64,000 nt of DNA. It comes from CAWDAQ01 sp963800325. Its GTDB lineage: Bacteria > Actinomycetota > Actinomycetes > Actinomycetales > Dermatophilaceae. Positions 31,883-40,548 of the stretch are shown here, piece by piece. A program made the translations under genes and the position numbers. Under the pieces are notes generated by a model. That model did no database searches. It was not told where the DNA came from and saw only the letters and a program-made list of their open reading frames with translations. How positions within the stretch are numbered: the first letter of the stretch is position 1; every line of letters begins with the position of its first letter. The DNA is taken from assembly GCA_963800325.1 (NCBI GenBank), contig CAWDAQ010000003.1:62001-126000 (forward strand), read 5' to 3'.

Positions 31883-32677
31883 TCACGACGCCACTGCCCG
31901 GCCGCGCCGGTTCGCGACCCGGCGTCCGGTCGGGGGCGGGACATGGCGTCGGCGCAGCCAGAGGGCGACGGTCCCCGCCACGGCGACGCCGGCGAGGTTG
32001 ACGGCGAGCTGACCCACCGCCTCGCCGCACCGTGCCCAGTCGCCGGAGACCGCGGCGAGGGCGGCGAACCCGGCGGCCGGCACCGTGGTGACCGAGATGA
32101 ACCCCCCGACGAGGGCGCCGGACTTCCGGCGCGTCAGGGCGAGCATCCCCGCGGCGCCGGCGAGCAGCGCGACGACCACGGAGTAGGGCCCGACCCGGTA
32201 GACGAACGCCACGTCCCCGAGGTCGGTGAGGTCGCCGGGGTCGAGCAGCCCGGCCACCCGGGCGAGCGCTGCGCAGAGCGCGGTGGCGGCGATGGCCAAG
32301 GGGAACCCGACACCGAGTGCGAGGACCGCCCGCCGGGCGAGGTCCGGGCGCCGCCCGAGGACGGCGACCGCGAGCGCGGCCAGTGGCCCGAAGTCCGGGC
32401 TGACCACCATCGCCCCGACGATGGTGACGGCGGAGCCGGTGATCACCCCGACCGCCGCGAGCAGGCACGCGATGACGAGGAACGCGAGGAACGTCGGCGT
32501 GAGCTCGGCATCCTCCCCCGTGGTCTCGACCAGCTCGTCCCAGATCAGGGCGTCGTCCCCGTCCCCGCCGACGTCGCGCCTCGCGGCGTCGCCGGCGGCC
32601 GAGAGGATGAGGTCGATCGGCTGCAGGCTGACCTGCCCGCGCCGGTCCACCCCGATCTCGACGAGGCGGCCGAGCAC
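31883..32677 (-). CDS. DUF389 membrane protein, N-terminus short
   Basis: From GTG 32677 this encodes 264 residues. Homology visibly continues upstream in frame to about 32715 (VPAVVVPEAAEH), but no start codon is available there, and the frame runs into the end of the SDR gene. DUF389 features: a small soluble part (GQVSLQPIDLILSAA, DALIWDELVETTGEDAELT), then about six membrane segments with VITGSAVTIVGAMVVSPDFGPLAALAVAVLGRRPDLA and GFISVTTVPAAGFAALAAVSGDW. Function is unknown; transport has been proposed for relatives. The 5' end may have been lost during rearrangement. Confidence 0.75.
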   Translation of the reverse strand: MLGRLVEIGVDRRGQVSLQPIDLILSAAGDAARRDVGGDGDDALIWDELVETTGEDAELTPTFLAFLVIACLLAAVGVITGSAVTIVGAMVVSPDFGPLAALAVAVLGRRPDLARRAVLALGVGFPLAIAATALCAALARVAGLLDPGDLTDLGDVAFVYRVGPYSVVVALLAGAAGMLALTRRKSGALVGGFISVTTVPAAGFAALAAVSGDWARCGEAVGQLAVNLAGVAVAGTVALWLRRRHVPPPTGRRVANRRGRAVAS

Positions 32678-32733
32678 GTGCTCGGCGGCCTCGGGGACGA
32701 CGACGGCCGGGACCTGCTCCCGGCCGCCCCCGC

Positions 32734-33570
32734 TCAGCCGGCGTCGGTCGAGCGGGCGCGCGTGTCGAGCAGGTTCGCCATGCGGGCAGCGACCATGGCG
32801 GTGGCCCGCCGGCGGCTGAGGCGTGAGAGCAGGTCGAGCACGGACGCGTCCCGGCCGACGAGCACGCGGAACCGTCCCCGCTCCATCCCCCGGACGACCT
32901 GTCGGGCGGCGTCCTCGGCGGTCGTCGTCCGGGCCGCCTGCCGGTCGGCGGCCGGGTCGGAGCCCCCGGGGACCTCCACCCCGCTGTTCTCGGCGATGTG
33001 GGTCGCGACCGCGCCGGGGTGGACGACGGTGACCGCGACGGAGGTCTCCCGCAGCTCCGCCCAGAGCCCCTCGGTGAGCAGCTGGACCGCCGCCTTGCTC
33101 GCGCCGTAGACCGTCTGCCCGGGGACCGGGACGAAGGCCCCCATGCTCGAGACGTTGACGAGAGCGGCCTCGGGACGCGCCAGCAGGTCCGGCAGGAACG
33201 CCCGCACGGTGTTGACCACGCCCCAGAAGTTCACCGCCATGACGGTCTCGGCGTCCGCGGGGGCCAGGTCGGCGAACGGCACGAACCGCTGGATGATGCC
33301 GGCGACGTTGAGCAGCCCGTCGACGGCGCCGTGGGCGGCGACGACCTCCTCCCGGAGGGCCGTGACCCGCTCGGCGTCGGCGACGTCGACCTCGTGGCAC
33401 GTGAGCCGACCGCCGGTGGCCCCCGAGATCCGGGCGGTCTCCGCCAGGCCGCCGCCGCGCAGGTCGACCGCGGCCACGCGGGCCCCGCGCCTCAGCAGCT
33501 CGAGGACCACCTCCCGGCCGATGCCGCCGCCACCGCCGGTGACGACGAAGACCCTACTGGTGACCTGCAT
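32734..33570 (-). CDS. Short-chain dehydrogenase/reductase
   Basis: This encodes 278 residues; ATG start. TGGGGGIGREVV cofactor loop, AAVDLRG (Asp, suggests NAD(H)), LLNVAGI, catalytic Ser in NVSSMGAFV, and Y-x-x-x-K in TVYGASKAAVQ. The tail after about 230 is longer than in minimal SDRs, with a basic SRLSRRRATAMVAARMAN segment. It follows a membrane-protein gene with a 17-base overlap, so they are co-translated. The substrate is unknown. Confidence 0.88.
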   Translation of the reverse strand: MQVTSRVFVVTGGGGGIGREVVLELLRRGARVAAVDLRGGGLAETARISGATGGRLTCHEVDVADAERVTALREEVVAAHGAVDGLLNVAGIIQRFVPFADLAPADAETVMAVNFWGVVNTVRAFLPDLLARPEAALVNVSSMGAFVPVPGQTVYGASKAAVQLLTEGLWAELRETSVAVTVVHPGAVATHIAENSGVEVPGGSDPAADRQAARTTTAEDAARQVVRGMERGRFRVLVGRDASVLDLLSRLSRRRATAMVAARMANLLDTRARSTDAG

Positions 33571-34282
33571 CGCGATCCCTCCTCCGGACCGGTTCCTGCT
33601 GGGGCGCCCCGTCGAGCGAGGGCAGGTACCACCCGGTCACCAGACCGAGCACGGCGCCGGCCACGAGGCCGGTCCCGGCGCCGAGCGCGACGACGCCGCC
33701 TGTGGGCCAGCCCACCCCGGGGGCGGTCGCGCCGGCGAACACGAGCACCATCGCCGCCGCCCACCCGAGGACGTTGGCCACGACCCACAGCCCGGAGCGG
33801 CGGACGTGGCGGCGCAGCACGGTCCACTGCGCCCCGCCGAGCACTGCGCCCATGAGCGCGCCGAGCGCGGCGGCGCCGACGAGCACGAACCCCGTCGGGG
33901 GCGCCTGGGAGGCTGCGGTGTCACCGGACAGCGCCGACGGGGCCGACGCCAGCGCCCAGCCGAGCCCGGCGACGAGGACCGTCACCGCGACCCAGCGGAC
34001 CCGGCTCAGGCCGGGCAGCCAGCGACCGAGCGCGAACGCCTGCAGACCCCCGAGGGCGAGGCCCTCGACGAGCCCTCCGGCGACGACGAGCCCGAGGCCG
34101 GCCACCGCCTCCGCCGCACCCAGGGGCCCCACGGCGACCTGCTGCGCGGCCCGGGACGCCGCCGCGGCCGCCGTCATGCCGATGCCCTCCGCAGCGGCGC
34201 ACAGGGCGACCCAGGTCGCGAGCGGCGGCACCCGACCGGCGGGCAGCACGGCCCGACGCCGCACGTCCTGCACCGCCGTCAT
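33554..34282 (-). CDS. Multi-pass membrane protein of unknown function
   Basis: This encodes 242 residues with about five hydrophobic segments, for example VAGLGLVVAGGLVEGLALGGLQAFALG, VAVTVLVAGLGWALA, VLVGAAALGALMGAVLGGAQW and VVANVLGWAAAMVLVFAGA. Glycine/alanine-rich helices and an R-x-x-V-R-x-S-G-L motif after the fourth segment are seen. I do not recognise a family. Its 3' end overlaps the SDR gene start. Confidence 0.65.
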   Translation of the reverse strand: MTAVQDVRRRAVLPAGRVPPLATWVALCAAAEGIGMTAAAAASRAAQQVAVGPLGAAEAVAGLGLVVAGGLVEGLALGGLQAFALGRWLPGLSRVRWVAVTVLVAGLGWALASAPSALSGDTAASQAPPTGFVLVGAAALGALMGAVLGGAQWTVLRRHVRRSGLWVVANVLGWAAAMVLVFAGATAPGVGWPTGGVVALGAGTGLVAGAVLGLVTGWYLPSLDGAPQQEPVRRRDRDAGHQ

Positions 34283-34340
34283 CGCGCCCCCTCACCCGGC
34301 TCCAGCGTCCCGGTGCGGCGCGAACCACGACCAGTGCTGA

Positions 34341-34358
34341 ACGTCCCGGAGGGGACGT
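34341..34358. terminator. Short hairpin after the SRPBCC gene
   Basis: ACGTCCC-GGAG-GGGACGT forms a seven-base stem 40 bases beyond the stop of the minus-strand gene at 34398. Confidence 0.4.
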
Positions 34359-34397
34359 CCCGCGACCCGGCGGGGGTGTCCTCAGGGTGCGGTGTCC

Positions 34398-34919
34398 TCA
34401 GGGTGCGGTGTCCTCGACGATGCGCTTCACCGCGCGCAGCGTCGCCGGGATCCCGGCGTGGGCGTCCCGGGTGCGCTCCTCGATCTGGTCCGGGGCGCGG
34501 TCGCCGTACCGGTCGTGGAACATCGCGATCCCGTCGGGAAGGAAGCGCCAGGACTCGGTGAGCCGGGTGCCACCGTCCTCCGGTGCCATGGTGAAGCCCC
34601 AACGGACGTAGGAGCCCCCGACGACCCACGCGAACTCCTCGCCCGGGCCGGCGGCGACGACCTGCGAGCGGGTGTCCCACTCCCGGCCGTCCTTGTCGTT
34701 GTGACCGGTGAACCACGACCCGACCCGCGGACCGCTGCCCTCGTCCCACGAGCAGCCGGTGCAGACCGGGCTCCACTCCCCCGTCCGGGTGACGTCGGAG
34801 ACGAGGGCGTACACCTGCTCCGGGGCGGCGTCGACGTGGATGGACTCCCTGTGGCTGCGGGTGTGGCTGCGGGTGTGGCTGCGGGGGCCTCCCCCGTGGC
34901 CCTGAGCGGCGGTCTCCAT
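34398..34919 (-). CDS. SRPBCC (polyketide cyclase/START-like) protein
   Basis: This encodes 173 residues. ESIHVDAAPEQVYALVSDVTRTGEWSPVC is the classic first strand and helix of the SRPBCC fold. It is followed by strands such as VGSWFTGHNDKDGREWDTRSQVVAAGPGEEFAWVV and GGTRLTESWRFLP, and a C-terminal helix. These proteins bind lipophilic ligands. Two oddities: residues 14-23 repeat S-H-T-R, coded by a 12-base tandem repeat (GTGTGGCTGCGG on the plus strand), and the last codons with the stop are repeated beyond the gene in 15-base units (34373-34414). Confidence 0.82.
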   Translation of the reverse strand: METAAQGHGGGPRSHTRSHTRSHRESIHVDAAPEQVYALVSDVTRTGEWSPVCTGCSWDEGSGPRVGSWFTGHNDKDGREWDTRSQVVAAGPGEEFAWVVGGSYVRWGFTMAPEDGGTRLTESWRFLPDGIAMFHDRYGDRAPDQIEERTRDAHAGIPATLRAVKRIVEDTAP

Positions 34920-34945
34920 GCCGCGAGTCTCGCAGGCGGCCCGTG

Positions 34946-36337
34946 TCACCGGCTGCAGCGGTCGCGCTCGACGAGCTCCCACGTCTTCCGCGCCGCGATG
35001 AGGACCGGGTCCCACAACGGGGAGAACGGGGGCGCGTACGAGATGTCGGTGTCGACGATGTCGGAGACCGTCGTGCCGTGCCAGAGCGCCATCGCGAGCA
35101 CGTCGATCCGCTTGGCGGCGCCCTCCTCGCCGACGATCTGCGCGCCGAGGAGCCGGCCGGTGCCGCGCTCGGCGACGAGCTTGGTGCGGATCGGCTTGGC
35201 ACCCGGGTAGTAGCCCGCACGCGTGGTCGACTCCACGGTCTCGGTGACGACGTCGAAGCCGACGTCCCGGGCCTCGACCTCCCCGAGCCCGGTGCGGCCG
35301 ACCTCGATGTCGCAGACCTTCGTCACCGCCGTCCCGAGGACGCCGGGGAACGTGGCGTAACCGCCACCGATGTTCGTGCCGGCCGCGCGTCCCTCCTTGT
35401 TCGCGTGGGTCCCCAGCGGGATCGACACGTGCCGCCGGGAGACCCGGTGGTACTTCTCGGCGCAGTCCCCCGCCGACCAGACCCCCTCGACGCCGGTCCG
35501 CATGCGGCGGTCGACGGCGACCGCCCCGCTCGGCCCGAGCGGGATCCCCGCGGCCTCGGCGAGCCGGACCTCCGGGCGCACGCCCATCCCGAGGACGACG
35601 AGGTCGGCGGGCACGGTGGCGTCCTCGGTGACCACGGCGCGGACCCGGCCGCCCTCGGTCTCGAAGCCGGTGACCCCCTCCCCGAGCCGGAGCGTGAGGC
35701 CGAAGCCCGTCATCGCGTCGGCGAGCATGCTCCCCATGTCCTCGTCGAGGGTCGACATCGGCACGGGACGCTGCTCGACGAGGGTCACCTCGAGTCCCCG
35801 CGCGAGGAGCGCCTCGGCGAGCTCGAGCCCGATGTACCCGGCCCCGACGACCACGGCCCGGCGCGGCCGCCCCTCGAGGGCGGCGCGGACCGCGCAGCCG
35901 TCGTCGAGGGTCTGCACCCCGAACACCCCGTCGGCGTCGACGCCGGGCACGTCCGGCCGGATCGGGCTGGCGCCGGTACCGACCACGAGGTCGTCGAAGC
36001 CCTCCCACCCCTGGGCGCCGTCCTCGAGGTCGCGCACGTGCACCGCGCGCCGGTCGAGGTCGATCTCGGTGACCTCGTGACGGGTGCGGGCGTCGACCGA
36101 CAACGACTCCCGGAACTCCTCCGGGGACCGCGCGACGAGGTCGTCGACGTCGGGGACGCCGCCCCCGACGAAGTAGGGGATGCCGCACGCGGAGTACGAC
36201 GTGAACCTCCCCCGCTCGAAGGCGATGATCTCGAGGTCGTCCGGGCCTCTGTGCCTGCGCGCGGTGGCGGCGGCGCTCATGCCTGCGGCGTCCCCGCCCA
36301 CGACGACGAGCCTGCTCCTGCTGGACCTGCTGCTCAT
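34946..36337 (-). CDS. CoA-disulfide reductase-like FAD/NAD(P)-dependent oxidoreductase
   Basis: This encodes 463 residues. FAD motif VVVGGDAAGMSAAATARR; active-site SYSACGIPYFVGGG with Cys51 at the position of the single redox cysteine of CoA-disulfide reductase and NADH oxidase; NAD(P) motif VVVGAGYIGLELAEAL; ATG-like GVWSAGDCAEK for FAD; and a C-terminal dimerisation domain. It would reduce a low-molecular-weight disulfide, persulfide or oxygen. Its presence beside small membrane and hypothetical genes gives no pathway. The family assignment is firm, the substrate is not. Confidence 0.85.
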   Translation of the reverse strand: MSSRSSRSRLVVVGGDAAGMSAAATARRHRGPDDLEIIAFERGRFTSYSACGIPYFVGGGVPDVDDLVARSPEEFRESLSVDARTRHEVTEIDLDRRAVHVRDLEDGAQGWEGFDDLVVGTGASPIRPDVPGVDADGVFGVQTLDDGCAVRAALEGRPRRAVVVGAGYIGLELAEALLARGLEVTLVEQRPVPMSTLDEDMGSMLADAMTGFGLTLRLGEGVTGFETEGGRVRAVVTEDATVPADLVVLGMGVRPEVRLAEAAGIPLGPSGAVAVDRRMRTGVEGVWSAGDCAEKYHRVSRRHVSIPLGTHANKEGRAAGTNIGGGYATFPGVLGTAVTKVCDIEVGRTGLGEVEARDVGFDVVTETVESTTRAGYYPGAKPIRTKLVAERGTGRLLGAQIVGEEGAAKRIDVLAMALWHGTTVSDIVDTDISYAPPFSPLWDPVLIAARKTWELVERDRCSR

Positions 36338-36409
36338 GCTGCTGCCGCACCCTTCGTCGCGGACCGGGAGCAGCCATCCTCGCAGGCCAGGCTGGCGGCG
36401 GGACCAGAC

Positions 36410-36679
36410 CTAGGGGCTGAGCGGTCCCCTGCCGGGTCGGATCGGCACTCCCCGCAGCCGCTTGCCGAGCACGAGGGCGGCCGCGGAGGACATCCCGACC
36501 ACCGGGATGTCCACCAGGAGGAAGGCCCAGCTGATGCGGAACTCGCCGCTGGCGACCGTGGCCAGCAGGCCGAGCGCGACGGCGGCACCGATCCCGAGCG
36601 GGAGCCGCGTCCGGGGACGGGCGAGCCCGAGGAGCAGACCCGTGACGAGGCCGCTGATGATGGGGAGCAGTTCGTGCAT
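36410..36679 (-). CDS. Small membrane protein (89 residues)
   Basis: Three hydrophobic segments are visible: LLPIISGLVTGLLLGLA, LGIGAAVALGLLATVASG and FLLVDIPVVGMSSAAALVLG. A basic tail follows (GKRLRGVPIRPGR). The pattern suggests a small membrane subunit or a family of conserved hypothetical proteins. GGCGGGA upstream could serve as a ribosome site. I do not recognise it. Confidence 0.55.
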   Translation of the reverse strand: MHELLPIISGLVTGLLLGLARPRTRLPLGIGAAVALGLLATVASGEFRISWAFLLVDIPVVGMSSAAALVLGKRLRGVPIRPGRGPLSP

Positions 36680-36767
36680 GTCGTCCCGCCTTCACGGTGT
36701 TGGGGACTTTCCTGGTGGTGGGGACCGAGGTGCGGCGGCCAGGTCGTCGGGACCGGGCCGCCGCGGG

Positions 36768-37166
36768 CTACTGCTCGTCCTCGATCTCGTCGTCGGTGCC
36801 ACCGTTCTCGCCCTCGTCGGCGACGACGACCTCGACGGTCTCCGCCGCGACCGCGGCCGCCGGGCCGGCGGACAGGTCGGCGCCGCCCGGCCCCGGCCCC
36901 TCGGCGGCGGTGGTCGCCGGGCCGAGCGGCCCGGTCCCGGTGCCGGGGGGGCCGGTGGGGGCCGGCCCGGCCGAGATCGCCCCGACCGCCGCCGCGCGGG
37001 CGAGCAGGTCCGCCGGCACGTCCTCGCCGCCTCCGGCAGCGGGACCGGCGGACTCGGCCGCGGCGGCCCCGCCCCCCGAGGGCGTCGCCGCGGAGGTCAC
37101 GGGCGCACCCGGGGTCGTCGCGATCCCCGAGTCCCCGGCGTCGCTGATGGTGATGCTGACGTCCAT
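36768..37166 (-). CDS. Low-complexity Ala/Gly/Pro-rich acidic protein (132 residues)
   Basis: It starts MDVSITISDAGDSG, continues in Ala/Gly/Pro-rich low complexity and ends in an acidic tail (DEGENGGTDDEIEDEQ). No fold is evident and the central part is probably disordered. It lies nine bases after the stop of the small domain protein gene at 37176 and in line with the beta-propeller gene, so it may belong to the same unit. The start and reality are less certain than for its neighbours. Confidence 0.5.
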   Translation of the reverse strand: MDVSITISDAGDSGIATTPGAPVTSAATPSGGGAAAAESAGPAAGGGEDVPADLLARAAAVGAISAGPAPTGPPGTGTGPLGPATTAAEGPGPGGADLSAGPAAAVAAETVEVVVADEGENGGTDDEIEDEQ

Positions 37167-37175
37167 CGCTCCCCC

Positions 37176-37430
37176 TCAGTTCAGGACCGCGTAGCGGCCC
37201 TCGAACGTCACCGTCGCCGTCGTGAGGTTCTTCACGGTGATCCAGTACGTGGTCCCGGTCGCGCTCGCGCGCTCGACGGCGACGTCCCAGTCGACCTGCG
37301 GGGCGCCGTTGCGCACGGAGGTCGGCATCATGTACCAGACCACGTGCCACTGCGGGGGCCAGTTGAAGGTGAACCACCGGGCCGAGGCCCCCGGCCCCAG
37401 CGTCCCGGTGAACTGGACGTTCGTCCACAT
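37176..37430 (-). CDS. Stand-alone copy of the beta-propeller protein's C-terminal domain
   Basis: This encodes 84 residues. Nearly the whole protein aligns with the last 88 residues of the protein encoded just upstream: SARWFTFNWP, then W-H, MPT, GAPQ, VERA, TYWITV-x-NLT and VTFEGRY are shared in the same order. The composition (Trp-rich, alternating strands) suggests a small beta-sandwich. It has no signal peptide. The gene probably arose by duplication of the 3' end of its neighbour. Confidence 0.75.
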   Translation of the reverse strand: MWTNVQFTGTLGPGASARWFTFNWPPQWHVVWYMMPTSVRNGAPQVDWDVAVERASATGTTYWITVKNLTTATVTFEGRYAVLN

Positions 37431-37476
37431 GGCGTGCTCCTTGTCTGCGCGGGTCTGCTCGCGGGTCCGTGGGGTG

Positions 37477-40038
37477 TCAGTAGCGACTGAGGATGCAGTA
37501 GCGCCCTTCGAAGGTCACGGGCTGCGAGGTGAGGTTGGTGACGGTGATCCAGTAGGTCGCGTGCTCGGCGTCGGCCCGCTCGACCTGGGTGTTCCACGTG
37601 ATCTGCGGCGCCCCCGGCGCCACCGTCGTCGGCATGACGGTCCAGAGCATGTGCCACGTCGCCGGCCAGTTGAACGTGAACCACCGGGCGCTCTGCTTCG
37701 CCTGCAGCGTTCCCGTCCACTGCACCCCGCAGACCGGCTGGGTCATCCAGCCGTCGACGGGCACCTCCCACACGCCGCGGTTGCGGGTGCCGGCCCGCAG
37801 GACCCGCGCGTGCGGGTGGAAGACGAGGTCGCCGACGTAGGCGTTGGGCAGCGTCGCCGAGAAGTCGTGCCAGGTCGCGCCCGCGTCCCAGCTCTGCCAC
37901 ACCCCGAGGTCGAGGGCGACCCACACCCGGTTGCGGTTGCCGTCGTCGACGGTGACCGCGTTGACCGGCAGCGCCGGCAGTCCGGGCGACCGGTCGGTCC
38001 ACGTCGACCCGCCGTCGTCGGAGCGGTAGACCCGACCCCCGCCGACCCGCGTGCTCGTCGCCCAGATCCGTCCGGTGCCCCCGGCCTCGGAGTACAGGTC
38101 GCTCACCCACGCCCCGGCACGCGGGGTGGTCAGGGCCGTGATCGACCACGACCCGCCCGACCAGCGGGCCCGCATGACCCGGCCGTCGGTGAGCCCGACG
38201 AGTGCGGTGTCGGAGTCCGGCATGTGCAGCGCGCTCGCGGTGCCCGCACCGCCGGGGTAGGCGAGCCGGGTCCAGGTGGTGCCGGTGTTGCGGGACAGGT
38301 AGAGGGCCTGACCGCCGACACCGACGCTGTCGCCGGTCGTCGCGCTCGCCTCGAAGGGCACGTAGAACAGGCCGGCTCCCTCTCCGGACGGGCGGGTCGG
38401 GGTGATGTTGCTCCACGACCCCCAGTTGCCCTTCGCGGTCGAGCGCTCGACGAAGCCGTTCTGGAAGGTGTGGAAGACGGTCTGGGGGTTGGCGCGGTCG
38501 GTCCCGCAGTCCCCGCCGTCGCCGTCCTGGACGTGCTCCCACGCCGCCGGGCCGGTCCACCGGTTCGTGCCGTTGTCCTGGGTGCCGCCGAGGAGCCAGC
38601 GCGAGCTCCCCCAGTCCTGGGTGAGGTACTCGAACTCGCTGACCTGGAGGCCGTTGTTGCAGTGGGTCCACGTGATGCCCCGGTCGGCCGAGCGGAACAG
38701 CCCGCCGTCGTTGCCCGCGTACACCGTCGCCGGGGCGCCCGACTCGAACGCGATCGAGTGCTGGTCGGGGTGGATCGAGCTCGCCCCGGCGCCCTTGCTG
38801 GACAGGTTGACCCACGTCCAGGTCCCGGTCGACCCGTTGCCGCGGTGCACGTCGATGGCGCCGCAGTAGATCTCCGCGGAGCGGTCGGGGGCGACCGCGA
38901 GGTACCAGTCGTACCAGGCCTGTCCGGTGCTCGCCCCGGGCGGGGTGGGGATGGCCCGCCACCGGCCGCCGGCCGGACGGCGCCAGAGGTAGGCCGTGCT
39001 CCCCCGCGCCCCCCACGCGTAGGCGACCCGGCGGTTCGAGGGGGCGATGGCGACGGCGAGGCGGTCGAACCCGGACGGTGCCCCGGGGAGGGTGACCGCC
39101 GTCCAGCTCGTGCCGGTGGTCGAGCGGAACAGCCCGTCCTGGCAGGCCGCGAGGATCTCCGAGCCGGTCCGGGCCCGCGCGACCGACCACGTCGTCGAGC
39201 TGCGGCGCCGGGTCCACGTCGAGCCGGAGTCGGTCGAGGTGTAGAGGCCGCCGGTGGTGCCGGCGTAGAGCTTGTGGCCGTCGGCGGGGTCGACGACGAG
39301 GCTGTAGAAGCCCTGCCCGAGGAACGGGGCCCGGGCCCGGGTGGCCCACGTGGTCCCCCCGTTGGTCGAGACGAGGACCCCGACCCCGAGCCAGCTCCAC
39401 CAGTCCCCCTCGCCGGTGCCGCAGTACACGGTGCTCGGGCTGGAGGGGTCGAACGCGAGCGCCCCGACGGTGGTCGTGGCCTGGTAGTCGGTCCGCGGCC
39501 ACCACGACCCGCCGCGGTCGAAGCTCTCCCAGACCCCGCCGTTGGCGGCGCCGGCGAGCACGTGGGCGGCGTTGGCCGGGTCGGTGGCGATCGCGGAGAC
39601 GCGCCCCGAGACGTTGACCCGACTGCTGCCGTAGGTCTGGCCGTTGGTGATCGTCCACGGCCCGAGCGAGCGCCACTGGGGTCCGGTCGGGGTCGGCGGC
39701 CCGGTCCGCGCGTCCGCGGCATCGACGTAGGCCTGGGCGAGGTCGGCCGCGGTCGTCGACGCCGCGTCGTCCTCGGGCGCCGCGGCCCGGCGCGAGCGCC
39801 CACGGGGGGTCGACCCCGGAGACCGCAGCCCGGCGCGCTCGGCGGCGGCCGTGACCTCACCGGCCACGTCGTCGGCCACCGCGCGGGCGACCACCTCGTC
39901 CGCCACCGACCGCAGCCCGGCGCTCTCGAGCACCTGGAGCAGTCGCAGCAGGGCCTTGCCGCCCGGGGGCCGTGTCGGGGCCTCCTCGGCCTCGACCACG
40001 GTCCCGGGTGCCGCGCCGTCGTCCGCCGGACCCTGCAT
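37477..40038 (-). CDS. Large Asp-box (BNR/sortilin-like) beta-propeller protein
   Basis: This encodes 853 residues; ATG with GGAGG five bases upstream. After a helical N-terminal part (1-120) come repeated Asp-box loops: SFDRGGSW, STNGGTTW, STDSGSTW, SADRGITW, SRNTGTTW, RSDDGGSTW and SWDAGATW. They indicate one or more VPS10/sortilin-like or sialidase-like propellers. The glutamate and arginine triad of sialidases is not evident. The last 88 residues form a separate domain that also occurs alone in the next gene. No signal peptide is seen, which is unusual for such propellers. The role is unknown; ligand binding is the likely general activity. Confidence 0.8.
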   Translation of the reverse strand: MQGPADDGAAPGTVVEAEEAPTRPPGGKALLRLLQVLESAGLRSVADEVVARAVADDVAGEVTAAAERAGLRSPGSTPRGRSRRAAAPEDDAASTTAADLAQAYVDAADARTGPPTPTGPQWRSLGPWTITNGQTYGSSRVNVSGRVSAIATDPANAAHVLAGAANGGVWESFDRGGSWWPRTDYQATTTVGALAFDPSSPSTVYCGTGEGDWWSWLGVGVLVSTNGGTTWATRARAPFLGQGFYSLVVDPADGHKLYAGTTGGLYTSTDSGSTWTRRRSSTTWSVARARTGSEILAACQDGLFRSTTGTSWTAVTLPGAPSGFDRLAVAIAPSNRRVAYAWGARGSTAYLWRRPAGGRWRAIPTPPGASTGQAWYDWYLAVAPDRSAEIYCGAIDVHRGNGSTGTWTWVNLSSKGAGASSIHPDQHSIAFESGAPATVYAGNDGGLFRSADRGITWTHCNNGLQVSEFEYLTQDWGSSRWLLGGTQDNGTNRWTGPAAWEHVQDGDGGDCGTDRANPQTVFHTFQNGFVERSTAKGNWGSWSNITPTRPSGEGAGLFYVPFEASATTGDSVGVGGQALYLSRNTGTTWTRLAYPGGAGTASALHMPDSDTALVGLTDGRVMRARWSGGSWSITALTTPRAGAWVSDLYSEAGGTGRIWATSTRVGGGRVYRSDDGGSTWTDRSPGLPALPVNAVTVDDGNRNRVWVALDLGVWQSWDAGATWHDFSATLPNAYVGDLVFHPHARVLRAGTRNRGVWEVPVDGWMTQPVCGVQWTGTLQAKQSARWFTFNWPATWHMLWTVMPTTVAPGAPQITWNTQVERADAEHATYWITVTNLTSQPVTFEGRYCILSRY

Positions 40039-40194
40039 CGCGACCTCCCCGTGCCGTGCCACGTCGACTCGACCCGTGCCACGTCGACACCCGATCGTGA
40101 CGGTCCCGCGGTCACCCTCGCGTCACCACCACGTCACCGGTCCCCGACGCCGCCCCCACTGGTGCCGACGTCGCCCGCGCGCGAGGATGGGGAC

Positions 40195-40548
40195 GTGGCC
40201 CGGGGACCGTACGAGGACGACGAGGACGCCGCTGCCGGGGGGCGCGCCGCGCGCCGTCGGCGCGAGCACCTCGCCGCCAGGTTCGGCGAGGAGGAACCCG
40301 GCCGGGAGGACGACGGGCAGGGACCCGCGGGCTCCGGCGACGGCGGGGACCGCGCGCCCGGTGACGAGGACGACGGTGACGACGACGAGGGTGACGAGGA
40401 CGACGGGGACGAGGACGACCCCGAGCAGGGCCCCGGGGAGGGGCCGGCCGAGCGCGCAAGGTTCGCCGCGCTCGGTTCGTCGGCCCTGGTTCGTTCGTCG
40501 GCCCTAGCTCGTCGGGGGCACCGGCCGCAGTTGGGCCCTGTGGGGTAG
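40195..40548 (+). CDS. Highly acidic low-complexity protein (117 residues), tentative
   Basis: GTG start with GAGGAT six bases upstream. The N-terminus (GPYEDDEDAAAGGRAARRRREHLAARFGEEEPG) is charged, the middle is a run of Asp/Glu/Gly (positions about 58-80), and the C-terminus overlaps the convergent gene by 45 bases. It has no recognisable fold. The promoter-like box supports it; the low complexity argues for caution. Confidence 0.4.
   Translation: MARGPYEDDEDAAAGGRAARRRREHLAARFGEEEPGREDDGQGPAGSGDGGDRAPGDEDDGDDDEGDEDDGDEDDPEQGPGEGPAERARFAALGSSALVRSSALARRGHRPQLGPVG

Noticed and set aside
37222..40194. Long plus-strand open frame opposite the beta-propeller gene
   Set aside because: The minus strand encodes a clear Asp-box protein with seven motifs. 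The plus-strand translation is low-complexity, so only the part from 40195 is kept as tentative.
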